The notes below the pieces were generated by a model that saw nothing but the letters and a program-made list of their open reading frames with translations, searched no databases and was not told the origin of the DNA. A stretch of 64,000 nt of DNA from Lunularia cruciata (Eukaryota > Streptophyta > Marchantiopsida > Lunulariales > Lunulariaceae): positions 8,160,243 to 8,224,242 of the forward strand of contig OX419761.1 of NCBI GenBank assembly GCA_948567375.1, given 5' to 3'. Of the stretch, positions 38,001 through 49,900 are shown piece by piece. Every line of letters starts with the position of its first letter. Within the stretch, counting starts at the first letter, position 1. Made by a program: the position numbers and the translations under genes.

Positions 38001-39100
38001 ACAAAGCATGTGGTAGTATGCTGAGCTCCCTAAGGAGGTTCAAAATGGGTCTTGGCTCATGGCCTGTTTGCAGACTATTAACATCCAGAGAGATGAGTTT
38101 AGAGGACTTAGAGCTAGATTATATGAACATCTCACTTCATTACGTTTGCCTCTTTGTGATCTTTTGATCCTAAAAAATTATGCACTCTTGTACTGTAGGA
38201 ACCATCCATATTGTGTGATCCATCCTCCCTACTTCAGTCCTTATAGGGCAGAGTGATCATCATACACTTGGTCATGTGAGCTCTTGATGATAGCTTTGGA
38301 TAGATTTGTCCATGATGATCACCTTGTTGTTACTTGGGTTGAGGAGGAGTGGACTTCCAATAGACTGAGTTCTTATTGTAGCAATCCATGTGACCTTCTA
38401 GCTACCTCTATCAGGGTCCAACCCTTGGATGGGATAAAGTGGAGCCTATGGTAGTCACTCAACCCATTTAGGATTCCACTTTATGTATACCAATGCCAAC
38501 TTGAGGATGCAATTGCATGCAAACTTTAGGCTGCAACTACTTCAGCTCCAACTCTTTCAGCTCCAGCTTTAGTTTTGCATAATGACTAGCTTTCAACATA
38601 TGCATACATGTGTACCATGATACCAGATCATATGTATATACATTTTCCCTTTTCCCTTAACTTCACTCTCACACATGATGCTCATCATGTGAATGTGAAT
38701 CTTGTGCTTATGTGTAAACTCTTGAAGTATTATACACCAGAAGTCAAGGGAAGTCAAGTGCCAAGCACCACCAAGCACTTGCAACACCCATCGGGTGCAA
38801 TCAAGTGCCATTGAGCATCTTTCCATGGTTTGGTCAGTGCTAGTGACCGGAACTGCCTTTTAGAGGTTTTGTCAAGAGTTGGCAAGCACCAACATGTACC
38901 TTTTTGGGGTTTTGTTGGCACCTTTTTGAGGTTTTCTTGTCATTGTCTAGTACCATCAAGCATCAAGCGCCATCGTGCTTTTCAAGGTTTGTCAATCTCA
39001 AGCACTTACAAACACTTTACTTCTAAAAAAATCAATCATTCATGCACTAAAGCACATTACACCATAGATTACACAATAGGTGAACAAGAAAGTGCACACA
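35031..39100. other. Unrecognised region with scattered coding-like pieces and TGGCACC-type words
   Basis: I do not recognise a gene or element family here. Plus-strand pieces look protein-like over short runs. One lies near 36,510-36,720 (ILNWFPLRYWVAKRYLTRQC) and another near 37,980-38,260, but both are interrupted by stops. Words such as TTGGCACT, GGTGCC and CAATGCC recur at 35,230-35,380, 36,165-36,480, 36,765-36,800 and 38,745-38,990. This suggests one old element or several copies of a simple-word-rich repeat. No LTR, TIR or target duplication was found. Confidence 0.35.
36165..36480. repeat. Degenerate tandem repeat of about 55-65 bp
   Basis: Successive units carry a CCCTAATGTTGGCA-like word, then GGTGCCACCCAATGCC, then TTTTGGCACCTTT. 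Copies start near 36,275, 36,330, 36,365, 36,415 and 36,450. The units are poorly conserved and uneven in length. Confidence 0.5.
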
Positions 39101-40430
39101 AACTTTATTTATGAACATTGAACATTATATGGAATTGCCTTCACTGGTATCATTTTCATTGTCATGGAGCAATATAAGTTGGGTATTGGGTGTTTTGGCT
39201 TGTGACTAAAATGAGTAATACAAGGCTGGTCCTTATTAGCTTGAGCAAGAATTTTAAAATATTTACTTATTTTGTGTGTAGCTTTTCCCCCTTGCAAGAT
39301 ATACATTTTGATATCGTGAGTTCACATGGACCCCAAACTCATCTCCTTGAACCGATGCTTGTCAACTCTAGCTTTCCTCCTATTGTCACTCAATTTCTTC
39401 TCAATTTATACCTTTAGTTTCTCAATCTCTAATCTAACTTGCTCAACTTCTATTTCCATGAGAGTCTTCTCTCTTAGGTAATTGATAAAATAAATAAAGT
39501 AGTTGGTCACAATCATAAAATAAGTAATACATGTCATCGGCGTGTAACATACAGTCCACACTTTTTTATCAACCAAGTGTTCAGTAACTTTGGAACCCAG
39601 GGTTGACCATAGCACCTCTAGTTGTATTACACATCTTACAGCTGGACACATAAGCACGCACTGCCAATATCTGACCAATCGAATCATGACCCAATTGAGT
39701 TTTCTCGCTGCCCAAGGTCTGCTTTGAATTTTGAAGTTTGTTGGAACAAGTGAATACTGTTCATTGAAATCCCCTGATCGTAAAGGTAAAGGGCCCGTGT
39801 GGAAATCTTAATTTAAGCAGAGAAACTTAAATTAAGATGAGATTTAATTCTCAGCTTAATCACCTAACTTAAGAAGTCCTGCCACCAAGGTTGAGTCTTG
39901 ATCTTCAGAACGAGATCAGATTATGACAAACTCTAATCAAATGATTCACTCTGCAGCTGGTGGTCACCTGTTTTCATATTGCTAATAAAAACATGAATAA
40001 AGCATATATGCATGTTAGTATTACCACGCTAAATTTGCCTCTGGATGCTCAAATGAAGACGAGCTCCAAAAGGTTTGCTGTGTAAATCGAGAACTATATA
40101 TCTTCATTGATGCAAGTATGACGCTCCAAAAATAGGCGGGTCCAAACAGTTCGCTATGAGCCAAGGCCTGTCAATTCTTGCTCTACAGAACAGATCTCCT
40201 TTCTTTCACAAACTACGAACAGAATTCAGAAATCTTCCCAACAAAAACATCCTTCCTTTGTATTCTAACAACTTGTCTTTCCAGGTCCATGAATTAGGCA
40301 CATGATCCAAGTGACAATTGTAAACTTACATTGATTCCCGATTATCATCTTAGTCAGTCCTTTTTATCGTGATACGCTCAATTCTGTGTCAATTGAGTCC
40401 ATCTAGATCTCTTTGTAACTAACTAAAATG
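39101..40430. other. Low-repeat DNA, no feature recognised
   Basis: Short open frames here carry no recognisable domain. No element match to the rest of the window was seen. Confidence 0.35.
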
Positions 40431-40435
40431 TAGGA

Positions 40436-40865
40436 GTGCTGGAGTTCCTTTCATCACTGTCTCTATCTCTGTACAGGCTTACCGATGGCCAGGATTTCTA
40501 TATCGTATCTGGTATGGAGTGCAGTACGTTGAGGTCCCTTGAAATCAGAGCTCGTCCGATGCTTAAAAGTAGGAAAAGGAAGGAAAACTCAGCTTCAGGA
40601 GATAAAATATCCGCTCTTGCTTGAGCTTTTCATTGTCTCTCTACGCTCCGAGGCTGGAGTTCTTTTCATCATTATCCTTAATTATGTACAGGATTACCGA
40701 TGGCCAGGTTTTCTATATTGCACCTGCTATCCAGTGCAGTACGTTGAGTTCCCTTGAAATCAGAGCTCGTCTGATGCATAAAATTAGAGAAAGGAAGGAA
40801 AACTCAGCTTCAGGAGTTCAAATTTCAGCTCTTGCTAGAGCTTTTAATTGTCTTTCTACGCTCCA
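40436..40865 (+). repeat. 215-bp tandem duplication with exon-like boundaries
   Basis: Two units lie 215 bp apart (ACCGATGGCCAGG at 40,481 and 40,696). Each has a pyrimidine-containing stretch ending GTACAG just before G[CA]TTACCGATGGCCAGG, which looks like a splice acceptor. Each then opens a similar reading frame: TDGQDFYIVSGMECSTL in the first and TDGQVFYIAPAIQCSTL in the second, both followed by SLEIRAR. The second frame stays open to the TAG ending at about 40,923. I do not recognise the protein. It could be a duplicated exon of an unrecognised or dead gene, or a chance frame in a duplicated non-coding segment. Confidence 0.55.
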
Positions 40866-41014
40866 AGTCGACGGAAATGATAATCGAGCTGGAAAATCTT
40901 TCGAACTCTACTGTGATATGTAGTATTCAACACCAGGGCTTGCACCACGGAAGATGGAATAAACGCTCTGAAAGATATCGACTTCGAATTAAATTGAAGC
41001 TGATTGGTCTATTA

Positions 41015-41341
41015 TTAACAGCCGCCGCCACCACCACCACCACTTCCTCCTCCGGCTCCTCCTCCACCTCCATAATCACCGCCTCCACCACCACAACCAC
41101 CTCCCTGAACATCCACGACACAACTATCTCCACCACCGTCTCCTCCCTCACCAGGTCCATTATTACCTCCACCACCGTCTCCTCCCTCACCAGGTCCATT
41201 ATTACCCTTCCCGTGTATAACGAGACCGCCAAGAATGCATCCTTTTAGACATATAGTGCCTATAGCAACAACGAAGATTACTGTACTCACAATAATAATA
41301 AAGACCAGAAAGGGTGTCGGCAATGAAGAAGACATCTTCAC
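41015..41341 (-). CDS. Small glycine-rich protein with an N-terminal membrane segment (candidate gene)
   Basis: This is a single frame of 108 codons on the minus strand. Residues about 9-28 (PFLVFIIIVSTVIFVVAIGT) form a clear hydrophobic segment, a signal anchor or uncleaved signal peptide. It is followed by a short Cys-containing stretch and a long glycine-rich tail ending in GGGC. The tail includes a perfect 13-residue repeat (NNGPGEGGDGGG unit, 39 bp at DNA level, 41,131 and 41,170). Glycine-rich tails behind a membrane anchor occur in plant cell-wall or surface proteins. No exact family is recognised. The plus-strand frame opposite it is Ser/Thr-rich and is most simply its shadow. There is no intron and no clear promoter. 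The open frame could be partly due to low-complexity sequence. Confidence 0.5.
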   Translation of the reverse strand: MKMSSSLPTPFLVFIIIVSTVIFVVAIGTICLKGCILGGLVIHGKGNNGPGEGGDGGGGNNGPGEGGDGGGDSCVVDVQGGGCGGGGGDYGGGGGAGGGSGGGGGGGC

Positions 41342-42340
41342 AGTCAGTCACCTAAATAACAACCGAGGAAGAACTCCGGGAAAATGAGAATGTGGTGCAG
41401 TTTCTCTTCCTGCAGTTCCTGTTGTAATTCCTAGATCTGGACAAAATCACTTCCGAATCCAAATTAGCTAGGAATCATACGTATCTACAATGATTAGTGT
41501 AGAATTCAATCTGTATAGACGTGTTCCCTGAGAATATTTGATTTACTATCAATATGCACTGAACATTCGTGTGAGCTTTGCTGCACCAATTTCTGCGGGT
41601 CGATTGTATGCTAAAGTCACAGCAATTCAGCAAGCACTGATCTTAAATTTCAACTGTTTGCAGATGGTCAGAGAAAATACTAGATCGAGTTCGACTTAAG
41701 CACCCCCTCCAACACTTCACTTACCTTCAAGGGCCTTTGTAAACCGTCATGATAGTTTCACGCGTACTGTGCAATACACGCGAATACTACACAAGACTTG
41801 TATCACCGTCTCTTGTCACGTCGGCTCCCAATGTTGTTGACTGGGTCTTAAATCTTCGGACGATGATTCAGAACGTTTACTTTCTTTTCTACGAATCAGA
41901 ACGTTAGCCCAAGAGCTTATATGGCTCCGCGAATGGATTTTCGACACTGCATATCATCAGTCTGTCATCCCCTCTATGGGCAGCTAGATTAACGACCACA
42001 TTTCACACGAACGCCATTTCACGACCAGACAACCTGGACCAGGAAGAGAAAAAGGAGAAAAGAAAGAGCAGAAAGAGTGATCGGGGGTGAGGAGTGATGT
42101 CTACATTGTTAATGTACTATTTAGACGTGCATTTTGTCGTCATTGGCCTGTGCTGGAGAAACGTAGTTCTCACGCGAGTCGACGTGATTCGACATCTCAT
42201 TCCTTGACAATTTTTTGAGCTTGGTACAGGGCCCTGCCGTCGTCTTGAACAAGCAAGTCTGTGTTTCACTCGTCTTGAACAAGCAAGTCTGTGTTTGACT
42301 GTGAACAGCGACAAACTCCAATCTGGTTGAAATAGAGAAA
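41342..42340. other. Low-repeat DNA, no gene recognised
   Basis: This is the likely 5' flank of the glycine-rich candidate plus intergenic DNA. A perfect 30-bp two-copy direct repeat starts at 42,241 and 42,271 (GTCTTGAACAAGCAAGTCTG core). A short minus-strand open frame (42,117-42,437) runs through it and into a LINE tail, and I do not accept it as a gene. Confidence 0.4.
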
Positions 42341-42343
42341 GAG

Positions 42344-42439
42344 AAAACGGCGACCTGCGTAGGATAACAAGAAGGATGAAAGACCCCATCAAGCATACAA
42401 GGAAAAAGCATAGGGGTAAAATGCTGCTTAGCCCCAATA
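42344..42439 (-). repeat. LINE 3'-tail fragment, minus strand (first of two)
   Basis: Read on the minus strand it gives TATTGGGGCTAAGC, then CCTTGTATGCTTGATGGGGT, CTTTCATCC and TATCCTACGC. This matches the 3' untranslated region of LINE-2 (54,118-54,220) in order and spacing. It carries no coding part. Confidence 0.55.
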
Positions 42440-42459
42440 TATCGGTCAGAGGAATAGAT

Positions 42460-42550
42460 TACCGCGGAAGATCAAAAAGAGGGTGGTAAAACCCCATCAT
42501 ATCATATAAAGATAAAATATGAGAGGTAAAATGGAGCTAAGCCCCGATAC
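42460..42550 (-). repeat. LINE 3'-tail fragment, minus strand (second of two)
   Basis: Read on the minus strand it gives ATCGGGGCTTAGCTCC, ATTTTACCTCTC, then GATATGATGGGGTTTTACC. It is the same tail as its neighbour at 42,344-42,439, giving two in tandem. Both lie just upstream of LINE-2 and in the opposite orientation. Confidence 0.55.
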
Positions 42551-45500
42551 TATATCGATAGTATCGGTATGAAACTAAACCCCAATAATATCAGGTGAAA
42601 CCACGAGTTGTGAACGGACAAGTGTCAATTTTGATCCATTACTTTCGGGTCTCATCGAGAGAGGGAGTTGCGGGGAGAGTGGAGACAGGAGAGGAGAGGG
42701 AGAGATGTGAGACAATATCTATAATTTCTGAGTGCTCTCTAGCATGTAGAATTCGAGTGAATAGTAGATTTTCTTTGTTTTTCAATTTCGGTTCCGTTGG
42801 TACCAAGAGTGAAGACTATGGAGAATAGAGTAGAAAGTTATGGTGACTTTTAGTTTTTTTTAGGGTTTAGAGTGATCATTATTCAATGAGAATGATGTGT
42901 TGTGAATTTTTATTTACAATCTTTTGTTTTTCATGATTAAATTCCATGGGAATTTAATTTAAAAATTTTGGAGATAAAAATGGAAAGTCATGAGAGTTTA
43001 TAGATTTTAGAGTTTGGAGAGATTATTTTTTCTTATGTGAGTTGTTAGGTGAGAGGTTGTGGTTTTGTAGATATGTAGAGATATGGAGAGTAGCAGCATG
43101 TGTTACTATCATAATTCTTGTGCTAGCCATGGCTACACTTTCCCATGTGGGATCATCAAGAACAGATCGGGATACACCATGCTCGGTGTGTCACCGACGC
43201 TTCACCTCGCAAGGGTAAAGACCCATGTTGGGAAGGATGCACAAGGACTATGATTGGACCACTTGGGATGCCCATGTGAGACGTGTGACCACATCCACAG
43301 CAGTGACACTTGGGATTACGCACACTTCTTCTATACCTTCGTTGATCGTTCCAAGGATACCGATCGAGTCGTGGGAGTGGTTAGCTTCTCAAGCGGGTTG
43401 CATTTTGGGGTTATTTGAGACTAGTTTTCCATGCACGTCTATTCCATAGGCTACCCCACACACTCCATGATGAGGCTAGACATGCTTTTTGCCTACCACT
43501 AGATTGTTTGGCACGTGATCCCTTGGACAAGTTAGCATGGTTCCTATTCCTCCTACTCCCTAGATGGTGTCTTAGTTATGCTAGAGAGGGACGTCGGGGG
43601 CATAGAGAGGTAGCTGCTAGATTTTGTTGATTCCGAGCGGAGTATTGGGCAGCCCTTCAAGAGGAGTCTGTTAGGGCTACACAATTTAGGAGACAAGTAT
43701 TGCCTTGTATTGCCATAAAACCACAAATTCCACTTGATTACGACAATGTAGGACATTGGATCAGGCGGGAGAGTTTAGTAGAGCAGCACAAGCGCTACAC
43801 CCTTTGTCTATAGCGAGTCTTACAGATGAGATCATCTCTTCCTTACGCTCATTGCATCCTATAGCAGTAGAGGGACTACCACTAGAGGTCTTAGATTATC
43901 ATCCTGAGCAGCCTTTATGTCTTGATAGGTCACTTTTGGCACAAGCATTGTGCAGTGCCCCTCGCCTTTCCCAAGAGGCTTGTCAAGGGTGGTTTATGAG
44001 CACCTTAGAGATTGCTTCCAGGCAGATGATCCTTCTAGTGGTTTTACCGAGTTGTTCCAAGTGGTTGCAGCAATAGTGAGAGGAGACATTCTTATGTTTG
44101 TTAGTCGGGTGTTAGGTGCTAGTCAACTTCTCACAATGGAGAAGGACACGGGAGGCATAGACCGATTGTTGTTGGAGAGATTTTTTTGCGTTTGGTCAGT
44201 CTTACCATTGTCCTTCAGCATTGTTATCACTTTTTACAACTCCTTAGTCCACATCAGTTTGGAGTAGCTACACCTAGAGGATGTGAGGCTATATCTCTAG
44301 GCATTGGAGTCCTCCTAGATATCTATTTGGAGTGGGTCATCCTACAGGTGGATGTTGAGAACACTTTTAATAGCGTCTCATGTGCATCCATCTTTAGAGA
44401 GCTTAGGGAGGCTGGTGGATCCTTGGCGAGTCTCATTCCTTTTAGGCGGTCTTTTTATGGCTCTCCTGCTTTTCTTTACTACCAACATGGTGGTTCATAA
44501 GAGGGAGTTACCGTCTTGGAGTCAGCTGTTGGTACACGTCAGGGAGATCCTTTGGGGGGGCCTTTATTTTCCATGGCTCACTTTAGAGCTCTCCTATCTA
44601 CTACTTTTGCCATGCTAGGTTGTGTATTTCCCTCCTTGGGAGATGATACACACATCGTAGGCCCTATAGATCAGATTAGGCAAGCCTTTGACTACTTGAC
44701 TACCGAGCTACATCTAGTAGGCTTGAGAGTCAAGGTGTCAAAGTGTAGGGCATGGTCCCTTTTAGGTATCTCTCCCCACTTTGAGCTTCCAGAGGGGTGT
44801 ATCACATCCACATATGGACTTTGTGTTCTTGGAGTGCCAATAGGATCAGAGGATTTTGTCACATGCTTCTTAGACGCTACCCTTGAAGAAGATGTTCTCC
44901 ATGTAGATGACCTTCCATTAGTAAGAGATCCACATGTGTCATTTGGTATACTCTCTTCTAGTATTGCTCGTTGACCATCCTACCTCATTCGTATAGTTCT
45001 CTCCTCACCGTCCTTCCTATCACACTTGAGAGCATTTGATAGGAGGATTATGGGAGTCTTTGGTAAGATTATTGGACCAAGGACCTTTGAGTGTGTGATA
45101 GTGGTTTTGGCACGTAGAAAAATGGCTCTGCCAATCTCATGTGGTGGGGTTGGCTAACTTTATATGGAGGAGATGACACCTATAGCATTTTTGGGAAGTT
45201 GGGCTCTCTTGGCACCCCTACTTTCCTCTCGTTTTGTGGTTGTTGATAGGCCAATTTTGGAGACTTATGTGACAGAGGTGGAGGGAGGATCCTTTTCTCT
45301 CCAAATGTTATTGTGGTAGATGAGAGATAGTCTATCCCCATGAGTACAAGAGGATTTTCCACTCTTTGCTTCACTATCGTCAAATTGGACTAGAGGTTTA
45401 CAATCTTCCTTGATGGAGCAACAGTGTGAGCATATGCTACATTCTCTCTTAGTTGACTTGTCCATTCCTCAGGCTACTAGAGCACATCTATGCTCTTGCT

Positions 45501-46230
45501 CTGGCAAGGATGCAGGCTCTTGGATCCTAGCTTGACCATGCATTAGGGCTTTTCAACTTGCACTAGCTACTTTCTCTATAGCGATGAGGTTTTGCCTAGG
45601 TTTGGTCCACCCATCTGCATCTTCATTACTCACTTGTGAGTGTGGCTCTACACTAGATGCAGTAGCGGTCCACATGACACAATGTCCTTTTGGAGGACAG
45701 AGGATAGCTACCCATGATGCCATTAGAGACATAGTGTTTGCTATAGCACGAGAGAGTGGATACTTGGCTTGAGGGGAGCATTTGTATGCCTTGCAAACGA
45801 CACGTATCAAGGCAGACTTATACTTGGTCCGAGATGATCAGGTGATAGTAGCGGATTTTGTGGTTATGGACCTTACGTGGGACACAATTTGGAGGGAGTG
45901 ATTACCCACCTCCTTGGATGGGCGGCAAGTGCAGCAGCAGATTGCAAGGTCTCCAAGTATAGGGGCATGCAGCGAGGTCACCTCTTTGTTCCTCTAGCCT
46001 TGGAGTTATAAGGAGCGATGGACACGGCATTTGACACATTTGGCAGTGAGTGCGCAAGAGCTTATCATGTTAGGTGTCAGGGGGTTCCACTCTCACCCTC
46101 ATACTTTGTAGCATATTTTAGACAGTGTGTGTCCATTGCTCTACAAAGGGCAGTGGCTAGTGCAATCCATAGGAGAGCAACCATATTAGGTGATGCTTCT
46201 TTGGATGCTCCAGTTGTGTGTAGATCGTAT

Positions 46231-46922
46231 TGTGAGCCGGCCTGTCTCTCACTCAGGATGAACCTCTGATGGCTATTATGGTAGCGCACCATGGACTAAG
46301 AAGGCAAGGAACCCCAACTCCATCATACTCCTCCAAGGCTAACACTCCAAGACTCAAGACATTGCTCACTAGAGAACTCAATGAGAGAGAGATAGTTGCA
46401 AATGAAAGGATGATGAGTACCTCCTCACTCCTTGTTTATATACTTGTGAAATAGTTACGTACCAAAGTTACTAATTACCGTAGTAACTCAAGTTACTAGA
46501 CTAAAAGTCAAGTAAAGTCAAAAAGTAGAAAGGAATATCCATTCACATGGGCATATTCCCCTAAGCATGTGGTCTTATCTTGACCCAACCACTAAAGCAA
46601 GGATTCCTTCACATGGGCTATCCTTGGACTAAAGAAGAATCCAAAACAAAAAGGCTTGCGGGCCCAAGAGTTCTCAACTCTTTCCCCAAAGCCAAACACC
46701 TAGGAATAATACCAAGTCAACACACTAAAATCCAAAATAGTGGTGCTCATCTTTTCTACTTCCTCTAAAGTAAGGTCCCATCTATCTTAGCTATGACTAA
46801 CTTAAGCTAACCATGACTAATATAGAACCATCCTTTATCTCTATATAAATAATATCTCTTAAGTACTTGTAATACCAAGCTAAATATCACAATACCACAC
46901 ACATGCACAAATGGGTGTTACA
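46231..46922 (-). repeat. 3' LTR of gypsy element C
   Basis: 692 bp, bounded TGTGAGCCGG...GGGTGTTACA on the plus strand (TGTAACACCC...CCGGCTCACA on the minus strand). A minus-strand TATATAAAC box lies near 46,434. Read by eye it is the same as the 5' LTR, base for base. Short open frames inside it are non-coding. Confidence 0.93.
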
Positions 46923-46970
46923 TTTACCCCCGGACTAAGTTTTCACTTTGTCCTCAAAGTGAAGGTCTCT

Positions 46971-49900
46971 CTACCTTCTATGGTACATCTTCAACTTATC
47001 ATGGTTAATCCTATCAAAGTGTCTTCCTCCCAACTCCTTGAGATCATAAGTGTAATTTCCCCACACCTTCTCTACTATGAAAGGTCCAAAGTACTTAGGC
47101 AAAAACTTCTTTTGTACTCTCTTGAATCGAATGGAATCAAACAACATTACCCAATCACCTTCTTTGAAAGGCTCCACCTTCTTCTTGCCTTGCCTCTTGT
47201 CATAGCTCTCCTTTTGTTTCCTTTGGGCTTGCTCCACTCGAACCATAGCAACTGCTCTTGCCTCTTCCAACTCCATGAGTTGATCCTTCCTTGACTTCTC
47301 TGCATCACTTCCTTGTGCTTTCTTCAATCTCCTATGAATGCTTTGGAAGGTAGGAAGATCAAAGTGAATAGGTAAGGTAGACTCAATACCATACACCAAT
47401 TGGAATGGAGAATATCCAGTGGAAGTCTTCATGGTTGTCCTATACTCCCACAAAACTGCATGAATCCTCTTGTCCCAATGATGTTTAGCCCCCTCCATTT
47501 CTGCATCTTTGGCCAACATCATGCACAAGGTCTGATTGGTTCTCTCTGCCAAGCCATTGGAATTTGGCTTATAGGATGTAGTTACTCGATGTGTGATAGA
47601 GAAATGTCGTAGCATGGCTGTAGTAATGCTTCCTGTAAACTCTCCTCCTCTATCAGAAACCAACTCCAAAGGGCATCCAAACCTAGTGATAATGCGTTCA
47701 TAAAGAAATCTACCCACTTCATCTTCATTCTTGTCCCTCAATGGTCTAGCCTCAACCCACTTGGTAAGGTAATCAGTAACTACCACAATGTACCGATTGT
47801 TCCTTGGGGTTCTATTGAGAGGTCCTACAAAATCAATTCCCCACTTCTCAAAGGGTCCTAGCAATGGAATTGATCTAAGTGGTGGAGTGGATGTAGACTT
47901 TCTAGCAAAAGCTTGACAAACATGACAAGTTTTGCAATAATCAAGACAATCCTTGAAAATCCCTCTCCAATGGTAACCTGCATCTAGAATCTTGAAAGCA
48001 GTCACCTTTCCTGCAAAGTGTCCTCCACATACTAAACCTTCATGAAACTCCTTTATGAGTAGGATAGACTCTTCCTTACCCACTGCTCTTCGAAGTAGAC
48101 CATCTGCTCCTTGGTGAAAAAGAATATCATCCACCATTGTGTAAGGTCTAGATCTTGCTGCAAGGGCCTTCCTCTCCCTAGCATGCATCCCTTCGGGATA
48201 GTTACCTCTTGTCACAAAATCCACAATCTCCTTGTACTCCATTGGAACCTCTTGAGTGACTGAGATTGTCATGAGCTCCTCATCCGGGAAGGAATCATCT
48301 ACTGGCTCATCTCCATCATGATCATAGGCTCTAGATAACAAATCAGCATTTGCATGTTTCTTTCCTGGCCTATCCTCAATTGTGTAGTCATACTCAGACA
48401 AGAGAATCATCCACCTTGCTAGTCTCCCTTCAACATTAGGCTTGTTGAAGATGTACTTCAAAGCCTTGTGATCCGTGACAATTGTGGCTTTCCCTCCAAT
48501 CAAGTAGTGTCTAAACTTCTTGAGACCAAAGATCACTGCCAACCCTTCTCTCTCTGTGACAGAGTAGTTCTTCTCTGCTGAAACCATCTGCCTACTAGCA
48601 TAAGCTATTGGATGATCATGCCCATCTTGGTCTAATTGACTAAGAGTGCATCCTATAGCTACATTAGAAGCATCAGTGTAGAGGATGAAAGGCTTACTCC
48701 AATCAGGTTTAGCAAGAATTGGAGCTACAACAAGGGATTGCTTGAGCTCCTCAAAAGCTTTGAGAGCCTCCTTGTCTTCCAAAATCACCATGTAATCTAC
48801 ACCCTTCTTCATGTAGATGGTCAATGCATAAGCCTTGTTGGAAAATGAGAAGATGAACCTCCTATAGTACCCAACCATTCCCAAGAATTGGCGTAACTTT
48901 GTCAAGCTTGAAGGGAATGGAAGGTCTGAGATTTTCCTCACCTTCTCAAGATCAACTGCTATTCCATCCTTGGAGATGATGTGCCCCAAAAGTAGACCTT
49001 CTTCACATCCAAAAATGCACTTCTCTGGGTTGAGTGATGCATTTGCCTCATCCAAGCGTTGCAAGACTTTGATTAGGTGCTCAAAGTGCTCCTCCTTGCT
49101 CCCATAGACACAAAAGTCATCAATGAAATCTCTCACAAATTTCCCAATGAAAGGTTCAAATACCTTGTTCATGAACCGTTGGAATGTGGCTGGAGCATTG
49201 CAAAGCCCAAAAGGCATGACCTTGAAAGCGTAAGTTCCCCAAGGTGTGGTGAATGTGGTGAGTTGTTGATGCTCTGGTGCAATCTTGATTTGGTTATATC
49301 CACTATAACCATCTCCAAAACTGTACCTCTCATGACCTGCAACCTCCTCCAAGATCTCATCAATGAATGGCAATGGGTAGTAGTCCTTCTTGGTAACAGC
49401 ATTGAGCTTCTTGTAATCCACACATACCCGAAGCTTGCCATTCTTTTTCTTCACAATGACAATTGGAGACACCCATTCTGAATTCTCCACCTCAAAGATA
49501 AATCCAGCCTCCTTGAGCTTATCAATCTCCTCCTTCACAACCAAAGATATTGGTGGGCTAATGCGACGTTGCTTTTGGCGGATTGGTCTTGCATGTGACT
49601 CCACCTCTATCTTGTGCTCCTCCAAGGTGACTTCCTTCAAATCCTTGTAACTAAAAGCAAACACATGGATGAACTTGCGGAAAATCTCCTCAAATCTCAC
49701 CTTCTCCTCCTTGGTAACATTTGGGCCATACTTGAGGGTAGATAACCTTCTCTCTACCTCCTCAAGTGTCAATGGTGATTTATCTGGGTCCTTCAAAACC
49801 TCTGGCTTAGGTGCAAAATCCATAGCACACAAGGGATACACATCTGAATCAGATTCAGATTCATCTTCCTCCGTGGAAGTCTCCTCTTCCATGCTTGTGT

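Noticed and set aside
40832-41248. A Ser/Thr-rich plus-strand frame opposite the glycine-rich candidate
   Set aside because: Its composition is the reverse-strand shadow of Gly codons, and it has no start context or domain.
42117-42437. A 106-codon minus-strand frame with a hydrophobic start
   Set aside because: It runs through a LINE tail fragment and a 30-bp direct repeat, and has no domain.
46269-46454. A 61-codon frame repeated exactly at 53,405-53,590
   Set aside because: Both lie inside the two LTRs of gypsy C and are identical because the LTRs are.
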